From Paraburkholderia sp. IMGN_8 (GTDB lineage Bacteria; Pseudomonadota; Gammaproteobacteria; Burkholderiales; Burkholderiaceae), in the NCBI RefSeq assembly GCF_038050405.1, contig NZ_CP150900.1, positions 4,154,001 through 4,218,000 on the forward strand: DNA of 64,000 bases. The letters run 5' to 3'. Shown in pieces: positions 53,103 to 60,654 of the stretch (within the stretch, counting starts at the first letter, position 1; every line of letters starts with the position of its first letter). The notes below the pieces were generated by a model, which was given only the letters and a program-made list of their open reading frames with translations, had not been told where the DNA came from and searched no databases. The translations under genes and the position numbers were made by a program.

Positions 53103-55454
53103 ATGACATCCGACTCCGACGAGGTGGAAAAGCTGCGCGCCGAAAACGCGCGACTTCTGGCGTTGCTCGACGCGCACGGGATCGATGCGCGACCGCCTTT
53201 GCCCAAGCCAGCTGCCTCGCCGCAACCTGAGCCTTCGCGCCTGAACACGGATGAGAAGGTCGTCCTGTTCCGTCGCCTGTTTCAGGGCCGCATCGACACG
53301 TACCCGATCAGATGGGAGAGTAAAGCAGGCAAGTCGGGCTACTCTCCGGCGTGCGCCAACGAATGGCGCCCGGGTGTCTGCGAGAAACCCCGGATCAAAT
53401 GCTCTGATTGCGGAAACCGGCTCCTCATACCGCTGTCCGACCAGATCATCTATGACCATCTTGCCGGCAGACATACGATTGGCGTCTATCCCCTGCTGGC
53501 AAATGACACCTGTCGCTTTCTCGCAGTCGATTTCGACGACACCGACTGGCGGGAAGACGCACAAGCCTTCAGGTCCTCATGCCGTGAATTGGGTGTGCCG
53601 GCGGCGCTCGAGGTCTCGCGTTCCGGCAACGGAGCTCACGTATGGATTTTCTTCCAGTCCGCCGTACCCGCGCGCGATGCGAGACGCCTAGGTACCGCGA
53701 TCATCAGTCACACGTGCGCAAGAACGCGGCAACTGAAACTGGCGTCCTACGACCGGCTGTTCCCAAACCAGGATACGGCACCCAAGGGCGGCTTCGGCAA
53801 TCTGATTGCACTACCGTTACAAAAGACACCGCGCGAGAGCGGTTGCAGCGTTTTCGTGGACGAACAACTGCGACCTTATGCAGACCAATGGGCGTATCTG
53901 GCCTCACTCCAGCTTCTTGCCCCTGAGGCAATCGAATCGGCAATTTCAGGTGCTACAGGTGGGACGCACCCACTCGACGTCACGTTCATCACGAACGAGG
54001 ACGAACAGGAACCGTGGAAGTCCAGCCCGATGTTGGGGAGCAAGCTACCCGGCCCAATGCCTGAATCGCTCGCTATCACCTTGGCAAACCTGGCCTACTT
54101 CGAGAAAACGACGCTTCCCCAGCCTCTGCTTAACCGGCTGATTCGTCTCGCGGCGTTTCCAAATCCCGAGTTCTTCAAAGCTCAGGCAATGCGCTTTCCA
54201 GTATGGGACAAACCGCGGGTAATCGGTTGCGCTGAAAACTACCCGAAGCACATTGCATTGCCGCGCGGGTGTCTTGAGGCAGCGCAGGATCTGCTTCGTG
54301 ACAACAAGATCCGCTGCGACATCCATGATGAACGGTTCGCAGGGGAGCCGCTCGATGTCACATTCGCGGGCACACTGCGCCCGGACCAGGAAACCGCAGT
54401 AACCGCAATGTTGCGACATGACACCGGCGTGCTATGCGCGCCCACGGCGTTTGGGAAGACAGTAAGCGCCGCTGCTCTGATCGCCCGACGAAGTGTGAAC
54501 ACGCTGGTGCTTGTCCATCGGACCGAACTACTCAAGCAATGGCAAGAGCGGCTGCAGTCGTTTCTCGGTGTCGGCAAGGGCATCGTCGGCACGATCGGTG
54601 GCGGCAAGGCGAAGCGTAGTGGGAAAATTGATATTGCTGTCATGCAGTCACTGTCGCGACAGGGCGAGACGAGTGAGTTGGTCGAACACTACGGGCAAGT
54701 GATTGTGGACGAGTGTCACCACATATCGGCGGTTTCGTTCGAAGCACTGTTAAAGCGGGTCAAGGCGAGGTACGTTTTGGGATTAACGGCGACGCCGATC
54801 CGCCGGGACGGCCAGCATCCAATCATATTCATGCAGTGCGGCCCTATCCGGCATACCGCCTCCCGCGCGGAGTCGGCCCCTCACGATCTTGAGGTCATAC
54901 CGAGGATCTGGCCGGGCAAAATCGATCTGCCGGCCGAGGCAGGCATTCAGGACGTGTTCCGACAGGTCGCCGCCGATGTTCAGCGGACAATCGCCATTGC
55001 AAACGAGGTCACAGATGCATTTTCCCGCGGGCGGAAGATTCTCGTTCTGACTGAGCGCACCGATCATATTGCGGCCATCCAGGAGGCTTTGGTGGGAAGA
55101 GTCGAAAAGATTTTCACATTGCATGGACGGATGTCGAAGAAGCAGCGCAATCTGGTAACTGAAGAGCTCGATGCGTTTGCCGCTGATGCGCCTCGCGTGC
55201 TCCTCGCGACGGGCAAGCTCGTCGGCGAGGGGTTTGATCATCCGCCACTCGACACGCTCGTTCTTGCGATGCCAATCTCGTGGAAAGGGACCCTGCAACA
55301 GTATGCCGGCCGCCTTCACAGAGAACATGCGACCAAGGTCGATGTGCGTGTCATCGACTTCGTAGACGCTGGACACCCAGGACTGCTGCGGATGTGGGAC
55401 AAGCGCCAGACGGGTTATCGGGCCATGGGGTATAGGGTAGAAAGCGTGCGCTAG
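53103..55454 (+). CDS. TOTE-type archaeo-eukaryotic primase and superfamily 2 helicase fusion
   Basis: A 783-residue protein. Residues 5-25 form a short coiled coil (EVEKLRAENARLLALLDAHG). A four-cysteine knuckle (Cys84, 93, 100, 103) comes before the primase-polymerase core: FLAVDFDD with metal-binding Asp143 and Asp145, SGNGAHVWIFF with His179, and PKGGFGNLIALPLQ. The helicase part has Walker A APTAFGKT (446-453), DECH (536-539), LTATP (561-565) and arginine-finger motif QYAGRLHRE (733). This is the primase-helicase of the TOTE biological-conflict systems. The ATG at 53103 is chosen over a TTG 18 bases upstream. It probably acts on invading nucleic acid; that is inference. Confidence 0.88.
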   Translation: MTSDSDEVEKLRAENARLLALLDAHGIDARPPLPKPAASPQPEPSRLNTDEKVVLFRRLFQGRIDTYPIRWESKAGKSGYSPACANEWRPGVCEKPRIKCSDCGNRLLIPLSDQIIYDHLAGRHTIGVYPLLANDTCRFLAVDFDDTDWREDAQAFRSSCRELGVPAALEVSRSGNGAHVWIFFQSAVPARDARRLGTAIISHTCARTRQLKLASYDRLFPNQDTAPKGGFGNLIALPLQKTPRESGCSVFVDEQLRPYADQWAYLASLQLLAPEAIESAISGATGGTHPLDVTFITNEDEQEPWKSSPMLGSKLPGPMPESLAITLANLAYFEKTTLPQPLLNRLIRLAAFPNPEFFKAQAMRFPVWDKPRVIGCAENYPKHIALPRGCLEAAQDLLRDNKIRCDIHDERFAGEPLDVTFAGTLRPDQETAVTAMLRHDTGVLCAPTAFGKTVSAAALIARRSVNTLVLVHRTELLKQWQERLQSFLGVGKGIVGTIGGGKAKRSGKIDIAVMQSLSRQGETSELVEHYGQVIVDECHHISAVSFEALLKRVKARYVLGLTATPIRRDGQHPIIFMQCGPIRHTASRAESAPHDLEVIPRIWPGKIDLPAEAGIQDVFRQVAADVQRTIAIANEVTDAFSRGRKILVLTERTDHIAAIQEALVGRVEKIFTLHGRMSKKQRNLVTEELDAFAADAPRVLLATGKLVGEGFDHPPLDTLVLAMPISWKGTLQQYAGRLHREHATKVDVRVIDFVDAGHPGLLRMWDKRQTGYRAMGYRVESVR

Positions 55455-55644
55455 GCTGAGCAACTATTATGATCCGGGGTCTGGTCGTGCTAACGACAAC
55501 GAGCATTTCTTGAGTTGTCGCCGTCCTCTTGACTGAATCGCGTAGCCATCAGCATAACTACTACGCAAAGTGCAGCACGGAATGTGACAAGGTTGTTCTA
55601 ATGTGTTTTTTGCTAACCTGGTATCTTCGGCTAGGGGCTACATC
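55455..55644. other. Short intergenic, lower GC
   Basis: 190 bases after the primase-helicase with no hairpin or frame of note; more A/T-rich than its surroundings. Confidence 0.3.
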
Positions 55645-55863
55645 ATGACATTGTTCAAGTTATCTGACGAACTGATCGAACTAGCAAGGTCGCACGCCGC
55701 GGAAAAACATTGGTCTGTCACGAGATAGATCGAGTATTGGGCGCGCCTCGGAAAGGCCGTTGAAGATAATCCGGAATTGCCAGTGCAGTTCATTCAGGAC
55801 ACGCTCGTGGCCGTTGAAGAGGCCAACGCAAGTCAACTTTCTGACTATCGGTTCACTTCATAA
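55645..55863 (+). pseudogene. ParD-like antitoxin interrupted by one nonsense codon
   Basis: From the ATG at 55645 a 72-residue frame reads TLFKLSDELIELARSHAAEKHWSVTR, then TAG at 55726-55728, then IEYWARLGKAVEDNPELPV, FIQDTLVAVEEANASQ and a TAA at 55861. Family members carry Gln at that place (SxTxQIEYWAxLG), so CAG to TAG is the simplest change. Both halves keep coding quality, which suggests a recent loss, or an amber codon read through. No partner toxin gene is adjacent; 55864-56041 has only short remnants. Confidence 0.7.
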
Positions 55864-56041
55864 ACAGGGTATCCCGCGCACATCCATTGGCCGAAATGCA
55901 AGGCCCGGATGGTCCGGGTCAAGGAGTCGGATGCGCGCTCAGTGAGGCGGTTCAGCCCGTTTCTGCCCTGCGATGTCTACTCGGCCTAAGTGACCAGTCG
56001 AAGCAGAGGATGTGCGCCACTCTGCAGTCACAGCCAGCGCA

Positions 56042-56302
56042 TCACTCGCTTCCCGTAGCTTGTTGCTCCGCGATCAACACCGCGCCACAGCTGAGCTTGT
56101 CGCCTTCGCGCGCGGCGGCCGCTCCGTCAAAGGTGACATTGGCGTCTCCCGAGACAATGACGACAGAACCGTGAACATTGCATACGGCCCGATCGCCAAC
56201 ACGAGCGATCGCTTTACCGTTAATGTCAGATTGGGACGCGCCAGTGACGACCCTGCCTCCGTGGCTATGCTTGTCTCCCAGACAAATGAACGGGCGGTTC
56301 AT
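56042..56302 (-). CDS. PAAR-domain protein, T6SS spike tip
   Basis: An 86-residue PAAR protein that would cap the VgrG trimer. PFICLGDKHSHGGRVVTGA, ARVGDRAVCNVHG and VTFDGAAAAREGDKLSCGAVLI show the repeating PAAR beta pattern with His and Cys residues for the zinc site. GATGAGGT precedes the ATG at 56302, chosen over an in-frame start nine codons upstream. No C-terminal toxin domain is fused. It is the last gene of the vgrG island. Confidence 0.9.
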   Translation of the reverse strand: MNRPFICLGDKHSHGGRVVTGASQSDINGKAIARVGDRAVCNVHGSVVIVSGDANVTFDGAAAAREGDKLSCGAVLIAEQQATGSE

Positions 56303-56401
56303 GACCTCATCCTTCTTTCGGAAAAGCACCGGGACGCCGTTCGTCCCGATACGTTACTCAAATGCGTATAGCGAAGTGAACATAACAAAAGCGCAATGAC
56401 G

Positions 56402-56767
56402 TCAAACGCGGCAGAGCAGTGCCGGTTTTGCTGTACCACCATGCGTCGCGCCAAAGACCACGACAACATCTGAGTCATACGAGACATTCGTCTCCCTGTT
56501 CCGCTGAAACCAGCCTGGCGGCATCAACAAAAACACCGCAGTGCCCGGTACGATCAGAGTCTTCAGAGGCACGTCTTTTGACGGTCTGACGCCGTCAGGA
56601 ACCGCCTTTGACTCTCGCGAAAGATAAGGGGTGCCCGCTATCTCCTTAAATTGCGAAGCCGGCGCCGCTTCATACGGGCCACCAGAAAACGGAAGCCACG
56701 GACCATTCGTCTCATTCTGGAGGGCAACTGCATACTTCCCCGCCTGTTCGTCGATCCGGATTCGCAT
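56402..56767 (-). CDS. Unrecognised protein of the T6SS effector island
   Basis: A 121-residue protein I cannot place. It starts RIRIDEQAGKYAVALQNETNGPW and contains VPLKTLIVPGTAVFLLMPPGWF and SYDSDVVVVFGATHGG, a mostly beta pattern; there is no signal peptide or membrane helix. The ATG at 56767 is preferred to an in-frame TTG at 56788. It lies between tla3 and the PAAR gene, so a chaperone, tip accessory or immunity role is possible, but a periplasmic Tli3-type immunity protein would need an export signal, which is missing. Confidence 0.7.
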   Translation of the reverse strand: MRIRIDEQAGKYAVALQNETNGPWLPFSGGPYEAAPASQFKEIAGTPYLSRESKAVPDGVRPSKDVPLKTLIVPGTAVFLLMPPGWFQRNRETNVSYDSDVVVVFGATHGGTAKPALLCRV

Positions 56768-56817
56768 GTCTCGCTTTTCTGCGTTCAAACTCTGCTCTAT
56801 TTGCTGAGTGACACTGT

Positions 56818-58446
56818 TTAACCTCCTGGAACCAGATGAACGAAAGGATCGGCCGGTAGATTCCGGACCTGTGTATTGGCAGTTTTTTCCGCAGCATCCG
56901 GCGGTGTAACGAGCATGAAATGCAGGTCACCATCCGGCGTCACGTTGGCGGTAACACTGCCATGCCCCGCATCGTAGCTTGCCATCGTCGACAGCCCTAT
57001 CCCAACCATTGGCCCCATGATGCCGAGGTTGCCAAGACGATGACCGACGTCGAAACCCTCCGCGAGATTTGTTGGATCAAGACGGTCGTCGGCGTCCAGG
57101 GTATGCAGCAGGGGGAGGACCGACGGCGTCGCGACACTGTCGAAGAACAGCCGTGCGACCTTATCGCCCTTCGGGAGTTGGGTCTGCACCTTCTGCCAAC
57201 CTGCGCGCAATGCATCGGCCTGAGCCCCACCGCGAAGTGGATGGCCGTCAGCGTCTTTTAGACTCACTGCAACGGGGCGATGCAGGTACCCGAGCAGTGG
57301 TGCATCATCAAACTCCTTCAGTTGCCACCGGGCCCAACGCGCCGGAAACCAGTCATCCGGCTTGAACGAACCTGGCCCCTTGTTGCTTAGCGATTGCCAC
57401 AACAGCGGCAACTTTGACTGCCAGTGCTCCACCGACGGCGGCGAGACGTCGAAGCCATCCTTGGGCTCGGAACTGACATTCCAGAAAAAATTCGCCAGCT
57501 TTATCGTGTCGTACTGCCTGTCGTCGGCGCCCGCACCTTCAGGATCGTCATTGACATAGGGACGCATGTAATGGTTCACCCGGTCCGATCGGGAAACCAA
57601 CAGTCCTACCATCGCATCAAATTGCGAGGGTACATACTGTCCCGCAGGCACGTCGTTCTGTGTGAACCAGCTACGAACAGCCAGGCCGTCCATACCGTAG
57701 ATCAGCACTTCGGGAACGGTCGGATTCCGGTCGAAGAAATCGAACAAATAGTCGATCTGGGCCTGCGGGTTGTCGACGTTGACCGCCTGTGCGGACAGGA
57801 GCATGTGCTGAGCCAGGCTTGCCTCCTGACGATTCGTCGTAATGAAACTGCCTATATTGGTTTTCCGGCCCGCACTCCTGGGCGGCCCGAAAATGATCAC
57901 CGGGGTCGGCCAGCGCTCAACACCCTCGCCTGCGCTGTACTTGAAGGACGACCCAAGTGCTCCCGAGGCTTTGTCCTGGACAAAATCGCGATCGCTTGGG
58001 TAATCCTTGGGCTTATTCGAAAGCACGCTCCGATACGCGTCTTTCTGCCCTTTCAGGAATTGCCATAGATCGGTCTGCGCCCACACATCCACACGCACGC
58101 CAACGCCACGTAACTCCAACCGATCCGGGCGCGGCTCTGCGGCTCCAGCTGACGAAAGGGCACTCGCAGATGCAGGCACAGCACCCAGGGATGCACCGGC
58201 TGCGGTACCGGTTGCCGCCGTCGGAGATCCAGCACGAAGCCGCCATGCACCAAAGAACAAAATCGCCAAAAAAACCGCTCCTGCCAATATTCCCCACATG
58301 ACATTTCTCGCCATCCCTGTTGCCTCGATTTGCGTATTCGACCAGACATCGTAATACCTGATCATGTTGTATCCCGTCCAGCCCGCCGACCAGGCGACAA
58401 ACAACGCCAGATAAGCGCGCGACTGCGGACGCGTCACGGCTTTCAT
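56818..58446 (-). CDS. tla3: Type VI lipase adaptor Tla3-like (DUF2875)
   Basis: A 542-residue protein of the DUF2875 family, which includes the adaptor Tla3 that loads the phospholipase Tle3 onto VgrG in Pseudomonas aeruginosa. Two hydrophobic segments are near 10-30 (AYLALFVAWSAGWTGYNM) and 48-68 (NVMWGILAGAVFLAILFFG), followed by an Ala/Ser-rich linker and the main domain with VEVLIYGMDGL-like PEVLIYGMDGLAVRSWF, RSDRVNHYMRPYV and PPDAAEKTAN near the end. Its start overlaps the tle3 stop by four bases, so they are translated together. The membrane anchors differ from a purely cytoplasmic adaptor. Confidence 0.85.
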   Translation of the reverse strand: MKAVTRPQSRAYLALFVAWSAGWTGYNMIRYYDVWSNTQIEATGMARNVMWGILAGAVFLAILFFGAWRLRAGSPTAATGTAAGASLGAVPASASALSSAGAAEPRPDRLELRGVGVRVDVWAQTDLWQFLKGQKDAYRSVLSNKPKDYPSDRDFVQDKASGALGSSFKYSAGEGVERWPTPVIIFGPPRSAGRKTNIGSFITTNRQEASLAQHMLLSAQAVNVDNPQAQIDYLFDFFDRNPTVPEVLIYGMDGLAVRSWFTQNDVPAGQYVPSQFDAMVGLLVSRSDRVNHYMRPYVNDDPEGAGADDRQYDTIKLANFFWNVSSEPKDGFDVSPPSVEHWQSKLPLLWQSLSNKGPGSFKPDDWFPARWARWQLKEFDDAPLLGYLHRPVAVSLKDADGHPLRGGAQADALRAGWQKVQTQLPKGDKVARLFFDSVATPSVLPLLHTLDADDRLDPTNLAEGFDVGHRLGNLGIMGPMVGIGLSTMASYDAGHGSVTANVTPDGDLHFMLVTPPDAAEKTANTQVRNLPADPFVHLVPGG

Positions 58447-60632
58447 GCGGCAACCCCTGGGTCGTTCTTTCCGCTCGCGCGCTCATCATGGGTTTGGCTT
58501 TTGACGAGAGGCGGCCACGTCCGTGGCACATACTTTTCTTCGGGAAATTTCCCCGCGTAGTAGTACTGCTGGGTTGCGTGCGCGAGATCCTTGGCGTCAT
58601 CGCTAAATTTTTCGAAGCAGGCACTGACTTTGGGCGAAACCTTTTCCCAATTCGTGCGCCAATCGGCAAACGCGATCAGGGTCGCCCGCCAATCCGGATC
58701 GTCTAGTGTCTTCGCCTGACCGATCGCCACGTCCATTGCCGCGATCTCGCGCACGTTCGCCGCATCGTTCAAGATGCTAGAGTGATAGTTGTTGTCTGTA
58801 GCGTCCTTCCCGGTCAGACGCGCCCGCACTTCGTAGGGCGTTTCGCGGCGCATGAAATTTACGCCGTCAAGCGACGACACATCGCTCGTCTGGTCGTTTT
58901 CGTCTTGCTGCTGGCTGTTGTACCACTGCTTCACCACTGCAGCCGAAGTCACCTGAGTCTTCTGTTGACCAGCCTGTGCCAAAACAGAAGACGGAATGTC
59001 CTTGATCAACTTCCAGTCGTACTCCGCATTCGGATTCCCGAGCGCTACATTCACACCCACAGCATCCACCGGAAGTTGGCCCGACGGGTTACCCCATTTG
59101 TCGCGCGTCTCGCTACCGAACAGATTGGGCGCATAGGGTGGATCAATCTGCTCACCATTGATCCAACGATCAAGACTTCCGTCCACGGGAGCACCCGACC
59201 AAGCTGTGCGGTAGGGGTGCTGTGTCACTGCTGCCGCCGACGTACTGGAGCCTCCCGGGAAGCGCGGCTCGTTCGACATGCGTGCAGTCATCGTTTGTGG
59301 TGCGAGGCCGACCGGAACCGGCTTTCCATCGCGCTTCAATTTGGTCCACAGGCGTTGATAGAACGCGAAGCGGCTTGGAGCCTTCTTGAACGCGTCCATC
59401 GCAGCCAACTGGACGTACTTTGCCCAGGCGCTGGCGGTCGACCCCAACGCCACGGCAGTCACACTGTTCGGAAGGCCATAGGTTCCAATGCCGCGGATAT
59501 TGTTCAGGGCGACCACCGTATCGTCTGTACAGAAATACAAATAGGCCTTGCCGCGGTTATCGCGCTCGTTGAATTGAACGTCTGCGCCGCCGGCCCCGAG
59601 TGGACGCACGCCCTGCGCCGGTGACCACTTGGAACCCGTACGTCCCCTATGGCTCGGGTTCTGGTCAGTACACGCGAGTTCGGACAAGGCGGGTTGCTGA
59701 TGCCGGGCGCCGGTAACAGCCTCAACGATATTCGCAAACGTCTTGAGCTTCGCCTGCGACGTCTGGTTCTCGTCGTCGTTCTCCCATAGCGCATACGGGC
59801 TGTCTACCATGATGATATTGTCAGCGAGACGCGCGCTCTCCTTGGCCAGGATCGCCTGAGCAAGCAGGGTGATGATGGTTCCCTGGCTATGGCCGATCAC
59901 CGTTATCGTTTCGTCACTGGTCCCTTGCCCCGTGCTCGCTTCGCGAATTTGCCGGATCAGCATGGCAAGTCGATGCGCGGCCAGTACGAAATAGAGTCTC
60001 ACCGGGCTTTCCCCAATGTACGTATATCGATCGGCAGCCTGTCTAGCAGCGTACTCTTTCGCGCCGAGCTCAAATCCCTTGCCGTACATATCTGGAATGT
60101 TGTTGGTCGCGTTGTCAAAGTAGCCCCCCTCCTTGGCGAAATGGGCATCCAGCCGATTGCCTTTGGCATCCTGATGCTGGCTGCGCAGCTTGATAGGATT
60201 TCCCTGGCGATCCTTGGAAATTTCACCGTTCGCAGCTCTGTACCCCCAATAAAACGGAATGAAGACGCTGTTGGTCTTTTCGGTATCTGTGCGTCTGTAA
60301 AGGTGCGTATCCGGGTCGTAAACGACGGCCTTATCTGCGTCCGTGAGCTTCGTATGGTTCTTGCTGGCCTCCGCCTGTTTTTGTTTGGCGTCACGCCATG
60401 CAGCACCGTACTCCCCGGCTGCAAGATCCGTACGATTCAATCGCCAGTTCAGTCCCTCGCAAATGCCGCGCTCGACGTTCTGATAGGTCGCCCCCGGGTC
60501 GTTCACGCCGTGAAGGAAAATTACGATCCCGGGACGATCTGGAGGGACCTCGACAAGTCGCGGCTGATTGTTGAAATTCGGATCAGTGACCGCTGTAGCG
60601 CTGGCGGTGACGTGTTGTTTGGTGTCCGTCAT
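58443..60632 (-). CDS. tle3: Type VI secretion phospholipase effector Tle3-like
   Basis: A 729-residue alpha/beta-hydrolase effector. The lipase motif is GHSQG (247-251) with nucleophile Ser249 inside ITVIGHSQGTIITLL; the oxyanion region is IVIFLHGVNDPG near residue 37. The later part carries the DUF3274-type segment of the Tle3 family (RETPYEVRARLTGKDATDNNYHSSIL). Injected into a neighbour it should cleave membrane phospholipids. It lies directly after vgrG and overlaps tla3, the usual gene set for VgrG-delivered Tle3. Confidence 0.87.
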   Translation of the reverse strand: MTDTKQHVTASATAVTDPNFNNQPRLVEVPPDRPGIVIFLHGVNDPGATYQNVERGICEGLNWRLNRTDLAAGEYGAAWRDAKQKQAEASKNHTKLTDADKAVVYDPDTHLYRRTDTEKTNSVFIPFYWGYRAANGEISKDRQGNPIKLRSQHQDAKGNRLDAHFAKEGGYFDNATNNIPDMYGKGFELGAKEYAARQAADRYTYIGESPVRLYFVLAAHRLAMLIRQIREASTGQGTSDETITVIGHSQGTIITLLAQAILAKESARLADNIIMVDSPYALWENDDENQTSQAKLKTFANIVEAVTGARHQQPALSELACTDQNPSHRGRTGSKWSPAQGVRPLGAGGADVQFNERDNRGKAYLYFCTDDTVVALNNIRGIGTYGLPNSVTAVALGSTASAWAKYVQLAAMDAFKKAPSRFAFYQRLWTKLKRDGKPVPVGLAPQTMTARMSNEPRFPGGSSTSAAAVTQHPYRTAWSGAPVDGSLDRWINGEQIDPPYAPNLFGSETRDKWGNPSGQLPVDAVGVNVALGNPNAEYDWKLIKDIPSSVLAQAGQQKTQVTSAAVVKQWYNSQQQDENDQTSDVSSLDGVNFMRRETPYEVRARLTGKDATDNNYHSSILNDAANVREIAAMDVAIGQAKTLDDPDWRATLIAFADWRTNWEKVSPKVSACFEKFSDDAKDLAHATQQYYYAGKFPEEKYVPRTWPPLVKSQTHDERASGKNDPGVAA

Positions 60633-60654
60633 ACCGGTACATCCTGTCAGAGAC

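Noticed and set aside
55864..55989. Frame after the ParD-like pseudogene with HWPKCKARMVRVKESDAR, suggestive of a zinc ribbon
   Set aside because: No start codon, only one CxxC-like half-site, and no continuation; probably decayed sequence.
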